The notes: a model not told the origin generated them from the sequence alone. Positions 1 to 9,946 are shown, counted from the stretch's first letter. The stretch: 64,000 nucleotides of DNA from Gammaproteobacteria bacterium (GCA_029880855.1 JAOUNS010000004.1:186001-250000); one strand, 5' to 3'. A program made the numbers and translations.

Positions 1-1244
1 TCACTGTCATAGACCTTGGCCGGCCCCTTGAACTTCAACCCTTCCTTGCCGGTAATCTTTGCCACTGAGCCACCGGGCGCCAGATTGCCTTTCAGTATCT
101 GAATGTGGCCGGTCGGCTTGATGGGTTTATCCAGCGGCAAAAACACCTCTTGTCCCGCCTTCAGGCCGGGGATATCTGCAAGGTTTTCGGCAATAGTTTT
201 ACCGGTCACCGTCAGACAATCTCCGTGCAGGAAACCTTCTTCCAGCAGATACTTCATGACAGCCGGAATGCCGCCCACGTTGTGCAGATCTTCCATGACA
301 TATTTACCGCTGGGTTTGAGATCGGCCAGGAAGGGCACCCGATCACTGACCGCCTGAAAATCATCAATGGTCAGGGGAACGTCCACCGCCCGGGCCATTG
401 CCAACAGGTGCAAAACCGCATTGGTGGAACCGCCGGTGGCCATGATGATCACCATGGCATTTTCAAAGGCCTCACGGGTCATGATATCCCGCGGCTTGAT
501 ATCCTGTTCAAGCAGGTGTCGAATGGCCTTGCCGGCAAACAGACACTCTTCCAGCTTGCCCTTGTCGGTAGCCGGGGTGGAAGAGCTGTAGGGCAGACTC
601 ATGCCCATGGCCTCAACGGCGGAGGCCATGGTATTGGCGGTATACATACCACCACAGGCGCCGGCGCCGGGAATGGAATTCAGGACTATCGCCCGACGTT
701 CGGCCTCATCGATCTTGCCGGCAATATATTCACCATAACTCTGGAAGGCCGACACCACATCCAGCGTTTTATTCTTCCAGTGACCGGGTTTGATGGTGCC
801 GCCATAGATCATCAGGGCGGGTCGATTCAGACGCCCCATGGCGATCATCACGCCGGGCATGTTTTTGTCACAGCCGGGGATTGTGATCAAACCGTCATAC
901 CATTGCCCCCCCATCACGGTCTCCACCGAATCGGCGATCAGGTCGCGTGACTGCAGGGAATAACTCATACCACGGGTCCCCATGGAGATCCCGTCCGATA
1001 CACCGATGGTATTAAAACGCATGCCGACCAGATCCGCCGCCATCACCCCTTCCTTGACCTTGGCCGCCAGATCATTCAGGTGCATGTTGCAGGTGTTGCC
1101 TTCCCACCAAACACTGGCGATGCCGACTTCCGCTTTTTCCAGGTCCTTTTCTGTCAAACCGGTGCCAATCAGCATGGCCTGGGAAGCGCCCTGGGATTTG
1201 GGCTGGGTGATACGGGAACTGATCTTATTTAAATTGTCGGCCAT
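1..1244 (-). CDS. ilvD: Dihydroxy-acid dehydratase, partial (C-terminus beyond the left edge)
   Basis: Catalyses dehydration of 2,3-dihydroxy-isovalerate and -methylvalerate in valine/isoleucine synthesis, and the 2-oxoisovalerate branch to leucine and pantothenate; a cytosolic Fe-S enzyme. About 414 residues are visible, against roughly 560 in the usual family member. The three family cysteines lie in NTCNMHL (about residue 52), PGCDKNMPG (about 125) and [12 protein letters not shown] (about 197), in the order expected for the cluster-ligand motifs. The start at 1244 gives [19 protein letters not shown] and has a GGAG about 11 nt upstream; another ATG at 1260 is out of frame. It is divergent from slt. 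The long plus-strand open frame across this stretch is an antisense shadow. Confidence 0.96.
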   Translation of the reverse strand, partial: MADNLNKISSRITQPKSQGASQAMLIGTGLTEKDLEKAEVGIASVWWEGNTCNMHLNDLAAKVKEGVMAADLVGMRFNTIGVSDGISMGTRGMSYSLQSRDLIADSVETVMGGQWYDGLITIPGCDKNMPGVMIAMGRLNRPALMIYGGTIKPGHWKNKTLDVVSAFQSYGEYIAGKIDEAERRAIVLNSIPGAGACGGMYTANTMASAVEAMGMSLPYSSSTPATDKGKLEECLFAGKAIRHLLEQDIKPRDIMTREAFENAMVIIMATGGSTNAVLHLLAMARAVDVPLTIDDFQAVSDRVPFLADLKPSGKYVMEDLHNVGGIPAVMKYLLEEGFLHGDCLTVTGKTIAENLADIPGLKAGQEVFLPLDKPIKPTGHIQILKGNLAPGGSVAKITGKEGLKFKGPAKVYDS

Positions 1245-1535
1245 CGCTGTTTAACTCCATCGCATTTCGGTAATACGCTGCATTATTTCAAACTTGTCAA
1301 ATTCTCTACAGACCGTTAATGTCCATAACTATGATACGGGCACCGGTCTGACCAAGCGCGCAGTATAAATCATCTTGACCCGATGCCGCCAAAATCCGTG
1401 GCGTATTTCACAAACGTATCGGTCAAGTTGATACACAATGGGCCGATACAACTTGACACAACCGGTCGGAATCGTATTTGCCGTTAACAAAAACAACCAG
1501 TTAGACTCACATACTCACACTGTCCAGGGGGCTGT

Positions 1536-3569
1536 ATGCAACCAAGCAGTACGCAGAGGAAGTTTCACAAGCTTGCCGCTTTTTTTCTGGGTATTGCTTT
1601 GGTGTGGCCGACACTCGGCCATGCCGCCTATGACAAAGACACTTATGCCAAACAACGCCAGGACTTCCTCGCTGCCGAGAAGGCCCTGAAGGCCAGGCAA
1701 ATCACCCGCTACCGACGCCTCACTGCAAATCTCAAGGATTACCCGCTTTATCCTTATTTAAAGTACAGGGAAATGCACAAAAATCTGGGACAGATACCCG
1801 CCCGGGAGATCCGCGAATTTCTGGTTAAATACCGCCATTCACCGTTGGCCGATAAAATGCGGCACAGCTGGCTGACCCATCTGGCCCGCACCCGCCAATG
1901 GCAGACCCTGGCTGATAATTTCTATCTGGTCAATGATACCGGTCTCAAATGCCATTACGCCCGGGCACTGATTGAATTGGGTGATCAGCGTGCAGAAGAG
2001 GTCACCCGGGAACTGTGGCGAACCGGTAGATCACTACCCACTAACTGTAATTTCGCCTTCGATACCATGCGCAAGACCGGCGCACTGGATGACGCCCTGG
2101 TCTGGGAGCGAATTCGTTTAACCATGTCTGAAGGCAAACCGCGACTGGCAAACTTCCTGGCCCGCAAAATGCTCGGGGCGGAAGATCAAAAATGGGTGGA
2201 ACTGTGGACGAAAGTCCGCCGCAAACCGGATCTGCTGGTCAATGTTGAGCAAATGACTCCCCATGCATCCGTACCGGTGGCTCGCTGGGCCATGGTTGAC
2301 GGTATACGCAGTTTGGCGCGACGCGATGAAATAAAGGCCACGGAAAAATGGCTGGAGTTGGAGCAAGAGTATCCCTTCACCCTGCCGGAACGGCATCGTG
2401 CAGAGCGTATGCTGGTCTACAAACTCATGCAGCGAAACGACACAGCGTCACATCGCCTGTTGAAGAAACTGCGCCCCTCAACCAATGACAACAATCTGCA
2501 ACATTACTACATTCTTTCCGCCCTGCGTGACGAGGACTGGAAGTCAGCTCTTGACTGGTTGGGTCAATTGTCACCGGAAGAACAGCATAATCCCCGCTGG
2601 CAATATTGGCGCGCCCGTTCACTGGAAGCGCTGGGCCATTTGGAAGAGGCCAGAGGACTCTATTTATTGGGCGCCAACGACCGGAACTATTACAGTTTCC
2701 TGTCCGCAGACCGCGCCGGTTTGACTTACGAATTTGCCAATCGCCCCATTCAATACTCACGCCAGGACTTCGCCAGTCTGAAAGAAGAGCCTGCCCTGTT
2801 ACGTGCGGGTGAATTGTTCTTTCTCAAACGTATCGTGCAGGCCCGGCGCGAATGGAATCACGCCCTGACCCAGATGGATCAGGTGCAACTGCTCAAGGCC
2901 GCCCGCCTGGCCCATGAGTTGGGCTGGCATGATCGGGCGATTTTGACCCTGGCGCAGGCCGAATACTGGGATGATCTGGAGATGCGCTTCCCGCTGGCTC
3001 ATCAAAATCTGGTGCTGAAGCACGCCAAGAATTCCAACATTAATCCGGCCTGGGCCTTTGCCATCATTCGCCAGGAGAGCGCCTTTACCGCTGATGCCCG
3101 CTCCCATGCCGGCGCACTGGGACTCATGCAACTGATGCCGCGTACCGCCCGCCAGGTGGCCCGCAGTCTGCGCCTGAAGCGCCCGCGCCATACCGATATC
3201 CTGAATATCAAAACCAACGTTAAATTGGGCGTGCGTTATCTGAAAAAAGTGCATGACAAATTCGACGGCAATCCGGTGCTGGCGACGGCCGCCTACAATG
3301 CCGGTGATTACCGGGTGAAACAGTGGATACCGGATAACGGTGTTATCGCGGCCGATGTCTGGGTGGAGCTGGTCCCCTTTAACGAGACCCGTGACTACCT
3401 GCAACGGGTCATGGCCTACATGGTGATTTATGAGAAACGCCTGGGCCTGGAATCTGTGCCTCTCATCAAACGCATGTTGCCGATTCAGGGCAAAAACCCG
3501 TTAACCGCTCTGACGACTGAAAAAGGGGAGCAACCGCTGGTGGCGGCCCTGACTGACACCAATATTTAG
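1536..3569 (+). CDS. slt: Soluble lytic murein transglycosylase
   Basis: Periplasmic peptidoglycan lytic transglycosylase that cleaves MurNAc-GlcNAc bonds to 1,6-anhydro ends. The 677 residues begin with a Sec signal peptide (cleavage likely after WPTLGHA). A long alpha-helical superhelical region typical of Slt70 follows, then a C-terminal SLT domain. The catalytic glutamate is Glu514 in AIIRQESAF, followed by GALGLMQLMP and the AAYNAG motif, all characteristic of family 1 enzymes. Length matches Slt70. The start at 1536 follows an AGGGGG ribosome-binding site. It is transcribed divergently from ilvD across a 290-nt gap that must hold both promoters. Confidence 0.95.
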   Translation: MQPSSTQRKFHKLAAFFLGIALVWPTLGHAAYDKDTYAKQRQDFLAAEKALKARQITRYRRLTANLKDYPLYPYLKYREMHKNLGQIPAREIREFLVKYRHSPLADKMRHSWLTHLARTRQWQTLADNFYLVNDTGLKCHYARALIELGDQRAEEVTRELWRTGRSLPTNCNFAFDTMRKTGALDDALVWERIRLTMSEGKPRLANFLARKMLGAEDQKWVELWTKVRRKPDLLVNVEQMTPHASVPVARWAMVDGIRSLARRDEIKATEKWLELEQEYPFTLPERHRAERMLVYKLMQRNDTASHRLLKKLRPSTNDNNLQHYYILSALRDEDWKSALDWLGQLSPEEQHNPRWQYWRARSLEALGHLEEARGLYLLGANDRNYYSFLSADRAGLTYEFANRPIQYSRQDFASLKEEPALLRAGELFFLKRIVQARREWNHALTQMDQVQLLKAARLAHELGWHDRAILTLAQAEYWDDLEMRFPLAHQNLVLKHAKNSNINPAWAFAIIRQESAFTADARSHAGALGLMQLMPRTARQVARSLRLKRPRHTDILNIKTNVKLGVRYLKKVHDKFDGNPVLATAAYNAGDYRVKQWIPDNGVIAADVWVELVPFNETRDYLQRVMAYMVIYEKRLGLESVPLIKRMLPIQGKNPLTALTTEKGEQPLVAALTDTNI

Positions 3570-3728
3570 GCTTTTTTACTGCTTTTGCAAAACTGTTCAC
3601 AGATTAACCATGAACGCTTTATCTGTTTGATTTGCAGGAAAATATTATTCTTAAACTTTACACCGATGCGCCGATAGTTTGTTTAGTGCCTGCATGTAAA
3701 TCGCCCAACGCAATACCTGGAGTGGATA

Positions 3729-3887
3729 ATGTTTTTTCTCTTTGCTGTCCTGACGCTGCTGCTGATTTTCATTTTCGGTTTTTATCTGGGCAATCAGATT
3801 GGGAACAGCGCCCATATCCGTCAGGACATCGAACAGGCCCGAGCCAACCACACCGTTACCGGTCTGCATCATCTGCGTCGCCGCTAA
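3729..3887 (+). CDS. Small single-pass membrane protein (52 aa)
   Basis: A short open frame starting MFFLFAVLTLLLIFIFGFYL. The first 22 residues are a strongly hydrophobic membrane segment; the tail is charged (RQDIEQARANHTV, ending HHLRR). A GGAG lies 6 nt before the ATG, which supports translation. It sits downstream of slt after 160 nt and is too short for normal gene-calling thresholds. An overlapping longer frame from 3632 has no good ribosome-binding site and poor composition. I do not recognise the family. Confidence 0.55.
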   Translation: MFFLFAVLTLLLIFIFGFYLGNQIGNSAHIRQDIEQARANHTVTGLHHLRRR

Positions 3888-3987
3888 TTCGGTCTTTTCC
3901 CTCCCGCACCTCCCCTCTCCGCCGGACCGACATAACGGCGTTTTTAACTAGCATTTCTACAGAATATCAACAAGTTACAGAATTCTC

Positions 3988-4016
3988 TTGATATTATAGA
4001 TTAAAAACGCTATATA
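3988..4016 (+). promoter_or_regulatory. Candidate sigma-70 promoter
   Basis: TTGATA at 3988-3993, a 17-nt spacer, then TATATA at 4011-4016, in an AT-rich stretch 30 nt before the small gene at 4046. Both hexamers match the consensus at four or five positions. Confidence 0.55.
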
Positions 4017-4045
4017 ACAGTCTAAAATATATGGGAGGATTCAGT

Positions 4046-4228
4046 ATGTCTACGACAGCAATTCCTGTTTATGAAGTGGAAGAATTAAGCTTTGAGGAAG
4101 CTGTATTGGCGGTATCCAGTGACGAAGAGCGTTATCAGGCCGACTATCGGAAGAGTTCCGAAAGGTTGTTGAACTCAGTCCCGGACAGCCTGTTGTGGCC
4201 CGAGCTCTGCCGCCGTCAGGCGGGCTAG
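4046..4228 (+). CDS. Small acidic protein of unknown function (60 aa)
   Basis: Starts MSTTAIPVYEVEELSFEEAV and ends LLWPELCRRQAG. The start at 4046 is preferred over the in-frame ATG at 4031 because GGGAGG at 4033-4038 lies at ideal distance and would fall inside the longer frame. A good promoter is found just upstream. There is no signal peptide or membrane segment. I do not recognise it. It is convergent with rsd, and the pairing with a sigma-70 regulator may be accidental. Confidence 0.6.
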   Translation: MSTTAIPVYEVEELSFEEAVLAVSSDEERYQADYRKSSERLLNSVPDSLLWPELCRRQAG

Positions 4229-4294
4229 GAAGGTAATCCACCGGGGCGCCTGGTACGATATGCTCAGCAGCCCCCGGGGCAGGACAAATCTTTT

Positions 4295-4753
4295 CTACGT
4301 GTTGATAGGCGTCGTCATCGCGGCAATGATCTGATCTTCGAACGTAAACCGATCCGCCAGAATTTCACCCAGTTTTGATAAATCCCGATCCAGCTCCGAC
4401 AGGTTGTCGCAGTGATCTTCGCAATCGTATTTTTCGTTGAAGTCGAGAATAAAGCGGGTTGAAGCGGCAATGTTGGGGTAGATTTTTTCGGCCAGGTCAC
4501 GGACATCGGTACGTCGTTCCACGCCTTCTTCAATATATCGATATAACTGGAAGTGGGCGCTGGCAGTGTAGTCAACCAGGACTTCACAAAACTCCTGAAC
4601 CAGCAGTTGTAACTCCCGATTGGTGTTGTATGGCCTCATACCGGCGAGCTGACTGAATATGGTCAGTGTCTCAGTCCGTGTTTCCAGCAAGGTTTGAAGC
4701 TTGTCATGTGATCCCGCACGTCTATCGACCGCTGCCCGTTGTGTCGTAGCCAT
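4295..4753 (-). CDS. rsd: Rsd/AlgQ family anti-sigma-70 factor
   Basis: A 152-residue all-helical protein of the Rsd/AlgQ family, which binds region 4 of sigma-70 and shifts RNA polymerase toward alternative sigma factors; AlgQ also promotes alginate expression in Pseudomonas. Family pattern is visible: LVQEFCEVLVDYTASAHFQLYRYI (in pieces EFCEVLVDY and SAHFQLY), then IYPNIAASTRFILDFNEKY and a C-terminal LGEILADRFTFEDQIIAAM, matching the E. coli layout including the conserved DY and FEDQ/LEDK positions. Start at 4753 is supported by AGGGGACAG upstream. The family is essentially confined to gammaproteobacteria, which helps place the organism. Confidence 0.9.
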   Translation of the reverse strand: MATTQRAAVDRRAGSHDKLQTLLETRTETLTIFSQLAGMRPYNTNRELQLLVQEFCEVLVDYTASAHFQLYRYIEEGVERRTDVRDLAEKIYPNIAASTRFILDFNEKYDCEDHCDNLSELDRDLSKLGEILADRFTFEDQIIAAMTTPINT

Positions 4754-4830
4754 CTAACTGTCCCCTTATTGTTTTTAAACGTTGGTTAAAAATGGAACAA
4801 TGTATCATGCACTTAGTATGCCATGCCTTG

Positions 4831-5694
4831 TCAAGTCTCTTTTTCACTCGCCACCCCACGTGCGGGGTCGGTGATCCACTCACTCCATGAACCGGGGAAG
4901 AGGTATCCGGCATCTAACTCCGCGATTTCCATCGCTAAAATATTATGGCACGCAGTGACCCCTGATCCGCAAGAATGAACAGACTTTTTTTCCGGGTATT
5001 GGGTCACAATTTGTGAAAAACGCCTCCTGAGTTGATCCGCCGTCTTAAACTTACCATTCTTGTCAAGATTATCCATGAAGGGCAAATTCACCGATCCGGG
5101 AATATGCCCGGCCATTTTGTCCAGCGGCTCATCCGCCGTCCCTGCAAAACGCCCTGGATCCCGCGCATCGATCAGCACAATCCCGCTATTCGCCAAGCCG
5201 TTTTCCACTTCATCGACACTGAGCCGGCATGCATCATCAATGTGTGCCGGATAAACCGTGGCCGGATATGTACAACTTGCTGTCTCCAAAGGCCGCGTCT
5301 GACTTTGCCAGTCCTGCAAGCCGCCATCCAGCACCGCCACATGCCGGTGTCCGACCCAGCGCAACATCCACCAGAGTCTGGCGGCCAATGCCCCGGTCTG
5401 TCCGTCATACACAACGACCTGGGTTGTCGGTGTGATACCCCACTCACCCAGTTTTTGCACAAACACCTCAACATCCGGCAAGGGGTGTCGGCCTGAGGTG
5501 GGCGTGACCGGACCGGATAGATCCTGATTCAGATTGGCATACAGCGCCCCCGGGATATGTCCGGCCTGATACGCCGCAAGTCCGGCAGAGGGCTTGAACA
5601 GATCAAATCGACAGTCGATCACCCGCCAATCCGGTCGGTTTAAATGCCCGGCCAGCGTGTTACTGTCAATAATGGTTGAATAGTAATCAGTCAT
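4831..5694 (-). CDS. sseA: 3-mercaptopyruvate-type sulfurtransferase (two rhodanese domains)
   Basis: Transfers sulfur from 3-mercaptopyruvate (or thiosulfate) to thiophilic acceptors. Two tandem rhodanese domains: an inactive N-terminal one (WRVIDCRFDL, YQAGHIPGA, GLAAYQ) and an active C-terminal one with catalytic Cys242 in CGSGVTA. The CGSGVTA loop is the mercaptopyruvate type; thiosulfate rhodaneses have CRxGx[RT]. I chose the start at 5694 (MTDYYSTII) over the in-frame ATG at 5724 because AAGAG lies directly upstream and homologues begin near here; the longer form adds only ten unconserved residues. Same strand as rsd but separated by about 77 nt. Confidence 0.9.
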   Translation of the reverse strand: MTDYYSTIIDSNTLAGHLNRPDWRVIDCRFDLFKPSAGLAAYQAGHIPGALYANLNQDLSGPVTPTSGRHPLPDVEVFVQKLGEWGITPTTQVVVYDGQTGALAARLWWMLRWVGHRHVAVLDGGLQDWQSQTRPLETASCTYPATVYPAHIDDACRLSVDEVENGLANSGIVLIDARDPGRFAGTADEPLDKMAGHIPGSVNLPFMDNLDKNGKFKTADQLRRRFSQIVTQYPEKKSVHSCGSGVTACHNILAMEIAELDAGYLFPGSWSEWITDPARGVASEKET

Positions 5695-5848
5695 GCTCTT
5701 GTTATGTGTTGCACCCGCTCTCACAAGCTAGTCAAGGAACAGACGCGTCTCAAGTTCGACGCCATATTAATGACACAAAGTGTTCAATTAATAGTCAATA
5801 ACGTCTGAATCAACTAGAATACACCACCCGGATTACACAGAGATCACA

Positions 5849-7204
5849 ATGATACTCCCCGAACTGTTACTGCCTGCCGGCACCATCAAGAACATGCGTT
5901 ACGCCTTCGCGTATGGCGCGGATGCCGTTTATGCCGGACAACCCCGCTACAGTCTTCGGGTCAGAAATAACGACTTCCTGCTGGACAATCTGGCCATCGG
6001 CATCCGTGAAGCCCATCAGCAAAACAAAAAGTTTTATGTGGCGAGTAATATTCTGCCCCATAACGCCAAACTGAAAACCTATTTGGCCGATATGGCCCCG
6101 GTGATCGAGATGGGACCGGATGCCCTGATCATGGCAGACCCCGGCCTGATCATGATGGTGAAAGAAAACTGGCCGGAGATGCCCATCCACCTGTCGGTGC
6201 AGGCCAATACCGTCAACTACGCCGCAGTTAAATTCTGGCAAAGCATGGGCATCAGCCGGGTGATCCTGTCACGGGAACTCTCCCTGGATGAGATTGAGGA
6301 GATCCGCCAGCAGTGTCCCGAGATGGAACTGGAGGTCTTTGTGCATGGTGCGCTGTGCATCGCCTATTCCGGGCGTTGCCTGTTGTCCGGTTACTTTAAC
6401 CACCGCGACCCCAATCAGGGCACCTGCACCAATGCCTGTCGCTGGGAGTACAAGTTGCATCAGGGCGAAGAGAATGCCGGTGGTGACATTCAGCGTATCG
6501 ATTTCGATGCCATGGGCGCCATCAACAACCCGGAGTTATTTCCGGAATCCCGCCGGCATCCCCGCCATCCCCGGGCGGATGATGTTTATCTCATTGAAGA
6601 AAAGGACCGGCCGGGTGAATACATGCCTGTTATGGAAGATGAACATGGCACCTACATCATGAATTCCCGCGACCTGCGCGCCATCCAGCATGTGGAACGT
6701 CTGTCCCGGATCGGGATTAACTCCCTCAAGATTGAGGGCCGCACCAAGTCCTACTATTACGTCGCACGAACCGCCCAGATCTATCGGCAGGCCATAGATG
6801 ATACCGCGGCAGGACGGCCCTTTAACCTGGAGTTGTACGGCAAACTGGAGGGGCTGGCCAATCGCGGCTATACCGAAGGTTTTTATCATCGCCACCCCGA
6901 TCAGGCCTACCAGAATTATTTGCAAAACATCTCCCGCAGTCAGGAACAACAATTTGTGGGTGAAATACTGACCTATGACACAGAGCGACAGATGGCGGAG
7001 ATTGAGGTAAAAAACCGGTTTACCGTGGGTGATAATCTGGAAGTCATCGTGCCTTCCGGGAATCGGAACCTGATCCTGGACCGCATGGAAAACCTGAATG
7101 GCGAACCGGTGGAAGTGGCGCCCGGCTCCGGCCATCATGTTCGTATCCCGTTACCTCCGGCTGACTACAGCAAGGGTCTGCTGGCCCGCTATCTGAACCC
7201 CTGA
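5849..7204 (+). CDS. trhP: tRNA 5-hydroxyuridine synthesis protein, peptidase U32 family
   Basis: TrhP (formerly YegQ) is required for prephenate-dependent hydroxylation of U34 in tRNA. The 451 residues begin MILPELLLPAGTIKNMRYAF, the usual U32 start. The U32 signature is intact as EVFVHGALCIAYSGRCLLSG, followed by QGTCTNACRWEY, giving the four cysteines thought to hold an Fe-S cluster. RNSLKIEGR-like text (INSLKIEGRTKS) and YYVARTAQIYR are also family-typical, and a small beta domain follows at the C-terminus. No homologous partner gene (trhO) is visible. Start supported by position in the family. Confidence 0.93.
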   Translation: MILPELLLPAGTIKNMRYAFAYGADAVYAGQPRYSLRVRNNDFLLDNLAIGIREAHQQNKKFYVASNILPHNAKLKTYLADMAPVIEMGPDALIMADPGLIMMVKENWPEMPIHLSVQANTVNYAAVKFWQSMGISRVILSRELSLDEIEEIRQQCPEMELEVFVHGALCIAYSGRCLLSGYFNHRDPNQGTCTNACRWEYKLHQGEENAGGDIQRIDFDAMGAINNPELFPESRRHPRHPRADDVYLIEEKDRPGEYMPVMEDEHGTYIMNSRDLRAIQHVERLSRIGINSLKIEGRTKSYYYVARTAQIYRQAIDDTAAGRPFNLELYGKLEGLANRGYTEGFYHRHPDQAYQNYLQNISRSQEQQFVGEILTYDTERQMAEIEVKNRFTVGDNLEVIVPSGNRNLILDRMENLNGEPVEVAPGSGHHVRIPLPPADYSKGLLARYLNP

Positions 7205-7315
7205 CCGCTCACTTTCGGTATAGCCCCGCACCTGTCACGGCCTTTGGCGCTGATTAAAGTTTTTCCGCCGCCGGCCGGTAATGGAAGAAGCAAATGAATA
7301 AAATTACAAGCGACC

Positions 7316-8773
7316 ATGCAAGCCGGTTTATCACCACAACAACAACTCTATCTTTGTATTGACCAGGGCGGCCACGCCACCCGCGCCATCATCTTTGACG
7401 GTGAAGGTCGACATATCGCCGAAGGTTACCAGAACATTTCGGTACATCATCCCCAGGCTGACTTTGTGGAGCATGACGCCGAAGAGATGCTCAATTCGGT
7501 TCGCGCCGCCATCGACAAGGCGCTGCAACAAATCGGGCCACGCAAGACAGAGATCCTGGCTGCCGGCTTTGCCGTGCAACGTTCCAACATCGTCTGCTGG
7601 GACCGGGAGACCGGCGCCGCCCTCAGTCCCATCATCAGTTGGCAGGACCGGCGCGCCCAGCAATGGCTGCAACAGTTTAAACCCCGTGCGGAAGAGATCC
7701 ACAAAACCACCGGACTGTTTCTCTCCCCGCACTACGGCACCGGCAAATTACACTGGTGTCTGGAAAACCTGCCCGGGGTCAAACAGGCCCAGTCGGAAAA
7801 CCGGCTGTGCTTTGGCCCCATGGCCGCTTTCTTTGTCCGGCGTCTGACCCGTGAACACAACTTCTATACCGATGTGGTGAATGCCTCCCGTACCCAATTA
7901 TGGAGCCTGAAAAGCAATGACTGGGACGCGGAACTGCTGACACTGTTCGGTATTCCGGCGGATTGCCTGCCGGAATGCAAACCGACCCGCTACAACTACG
8001 GCACGCTGGATATTGAAGGCGCGGATATCCCGGTCCAACTGGTCACCGGTGATCAGTCCGCCGCCATGTTTGCCTATGGTCGACTGCAACCGGACACCGC
8101 TTACATCAACACCGGCACCGGCGCCTTTATCTCCCGGCCATCGGGCAGGCTGAAAATCTATGGCCGCCGTCTGCTGACGAGTGTGATCGATCAGGACGAT
8201 ACCGCCAGTCATTATGTCCTGGAAGGCACCGTGAATGGGGCGGGCAGCGCCCTCACCTGGCTGGAGGAACAACACGGGGTAAGAGACATTGAACTCAACC
8301 TGCCCCGCTGGCTGAATGAAGTGGAAAACCCGCCACTGTTTTTAAACGGGGTGTCCGGGCTGGCAGCCCCTTTCTGGCTGGCCGATTTTCCTATCCGCTT
8401 TGATCGGGAAGTCACCACCGCCGCAGAAAAAGCGGTCGCGGTCATCGAAAGCATCGTCTTCCTGCTCTGCGCCAATGCCCAGGAGATGAAAAAACTCTCT
8501 TCCCCACCGGAGCAGCTCCAGCTCACCGGCGGTCTGGCCGTGCTGGACAGCCTGTGCCAAAAAATGGCAGACCTGTCCGGCCTGCCCACTTATCGCCCGA
8601 TGGAATGCGAGGCCACGGCCCGGGGCACCGCCTATTTGCTGGCGGAACAACCGCGACACTGGCCGGAAAACGATCCCGGTATCTGGTTCAAACCTGCCGA
8701 TAATCCGGCCTTGAAAGCACGTTATCAGGCCTGGACCGATCTCATGCTGGCCACCATGCGCAAGTCAGCCTAA
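7316..8773 (+). CDS. FGGY-family carbohydrate kinase, glycerol-kinase-like
   Basis: A 485-residue ATP-dependent sugar/polyol kinase with the two actin-like domains of the FGGY family. The N-terminal phosphate loop is DQGGHATRAIIFD (DQGTTSSRAI in glycerol kinases). VEHDAEEML and WQDRRA follow glycerol kinase, as does the catalytic GDQSAAMFAYG with its aspartate. The glycerol-contacting NQRE motif is altered to VQRS, so the substrate may not be glycerol. A C-terminal QLTGGLAV matches the family's adenosine-binding segment. The 3' end overlaps the convergent GlpD-like gene by 9 bp. Neighbouring genes point to glycerol phosphate metabolism. Confidence 0.85.
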   Translation: MQAGLSPQQQLYLCIDQGGHATRAIIFDGEGRHIAEGYQNISVHHPQADFVEHDAEEMLNSVRAAIDKALQQIGPRKTEILAAGFAVQRSNIVCWDRETGAALSPIISWQDRRAQQWLQQFKPRAEEIHKTTGLFLSPHYGTGKLHWCLENLPGVKQAQSENRLCFGPMAAFFVRRLTREHNFYTDVVNASRTQLWSLKSNDWDAELLTLFGIPADCLPECKPTRYNYGTLDIEGADIPVQLVTGDQSAAMFAYGRLQPDTAYINTGTGAFISRPSGRLKIYGRRLLTSVIDQDDTASHYVLEGTVNGAGSALTWLEEQHGVRDIELNLPRWLNEVENPPLFLNGVSGLAAPFWLADFPIRFDREVTTAAEKAVAVIESIVFLLCANAQEMKKLSSPPEQLQLTGGLAVLDSLCQKMADLSGLPTYRPMECEATARGTAYLLAEQPRHWPENDPGIWFKPADNPALKARYQAWTDLMLATMRKSA

Positions 8774-9946
8774 GGGCCCGGTCACCGGGGTCAGGGGCAA
8801 ATCTGCGGTATCCGCCAACGGTTGTTTTTTCGGCAGCAGCGGTCGAATCACCGCCAGTACTTCCTGGGCCGTGGCGCGATAACCGGTCAATTTACCGCCA
8901 TACAGAGTGACAAGACCCGGGACAGCATTTTCCTGGTGGATAATCGTATCCCGCGGACGGTGGAAAAAACTGTGTCCGGCCCGGGGCAAGACGCGCAAAC
9001 CGGCAAACCGATCCACTACCGTCACATTATCGGTCGGGAAATAGTGGCGATAGACCTCAAGCAGATAGGCCTCCTCCTGCGCCAGGACCCGTACCGCCGC
9101 CGGATCACCGTCATAGGCGGTCTCCGTCGTACCGATCAGGGTCTTGCCCAGCCAAGGCATAATAAACACGGCGCGCCTGTCCCGGGGTGCCTCCACATAA
9201 TAAATACCGGCCGGGGCCGGTTTATCCAGCACCAAATGGCTGCCCTGGACCAGATCAACATCCAGGCCCCGCACCGGCGGTGTCACCCGCCCCAGAAGCT
9301 GATTGACCCAGGGCCCGGCGGCGTTCACGACCACGCCGGCCTGACAGGTCGCCGGTTTTCCCTGTTGGTTGTAGCCCAGGGTAAAACCGGATTCTCCCGC
9401 ACTTATATCTGTAACCTGTGCCGGACAGCGTAATTCCGCCCCCAGCGCCACGGCGGACGCCGTTACCGCCCGGGTCAATGCCTGGTCATCTGTCTGGGCA
9501 TCCTGGTACATAAACACCGCCTGGAGGCCGTCTGCGACCAAACCGTCCAAATGCGCCCAATCCGCTTTGGGTAATTTCCTGAAGCGTGCCGCCGGGGTCA
9601 GATTGCCCAACAGCGCATAAAGGGACAAACCCAGGCGGATTTGCCAGGGACGGCGGCGAGTGGTGGTGAACACAGGGATATAAAACGGCGCCAGTCTGAC
9701 CAACTCCGGCGCCAGCCTGAGCAAGACAGCCCGCTCCAGCAAGGCCTTGCGTACCAGACCAAACTGGCCGCTCTCAAGGTAACGCAACCCGCCGTGGATC
9801 AACTTGCTGGAGCGACTGGAGGTACCGGTGCCAATCCCGGTCTGCTCGAAAAGTATAACGGAATAGCCGGCCGCCGCTGCCGCCTGGGCGGTGCCCGCAC
9901 CCTGTATACCGCCGCCGATGATCGCGACATCAAATACCTGACTCAT
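8765..9946 (-). CDS. Short FAD-dependent glycerol-3-phosphate dehydrogenase-like oxidoreductase
   Basis: Belongs to the DAO fold family around GlpD, which oxidises sn-glycerol-3-phosphate to dihydroxyacetone phosphate at the membrane. The dinucleotide motif is DVAIIGGGIQGAGTA, followed by SSRSSKLIHGGLRYLESG, the GlpD fingerprint, and a late GLVTLYGGKLTGYRATA segment. At 393 residues it stops after the FAD domain and lacks the roughly 120-residue C-terminal DAO_C domain of typical 500-residue GlpD. The start codon overlaps the stop of the upstream GDPD gene (ATGA), so the two are translationally coupled. Likely oxidises the glycerol-3-phosphate released by that phosphodiesterase. Confidence 0.86.
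   Translation of the reverse strand: MSQVFDVAIIGGGIQGAGTAQAAAAAGYSVILFEQTGIGTGTSSRSSKLIHGGLRYLESGQFGLVRKALLERAVLLRLAPELVRLAPFYIPVFTTTRRRPWQIRLGLSLYALLGNLTPAARFRKLPKADWAHLDGLVADGLQAVFMYQDAQTDDQALTRAVTASAVALGAELRCPAQVTDISAGESGFTLGYNQQGKPATCQAGVVVNAAGPWVNQLLGRVTPPVRGLDVDLVQGSHLVLDKPAPAGIYYVEAPRDRRAVFIMPWLGKTLIGTTETAYDGDPAAVRVLAQEEAYLLEVYRHYFPTDNVTVVDRFAGLRVLPRAGHSFFHRPRDTIIHQENAVPGLVTLYGGKLTGYRATAQEVLAVIRPLLPKKQPLADTADLPLTPVTGPLG

Noticed and set aside
105-950. Long plus-strand open frame (281 codons)
   Set aside because: It lies antisense to ilvD, which shows clear cysteine motifs, and has the His/Gly-rich composition of a shadow frame.
2799-3404. 201-codon minus-strand frame inside slt
   Set aside because: Antisense to the SLT domain; no ribosome-binding site or family signs.
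3632-3991. 119-codon plus-strand frame after slt
   Set aside because: No ribosome-binding site and poor composition; the overlapping 52-residue membrane frame with GGAG is preferred.
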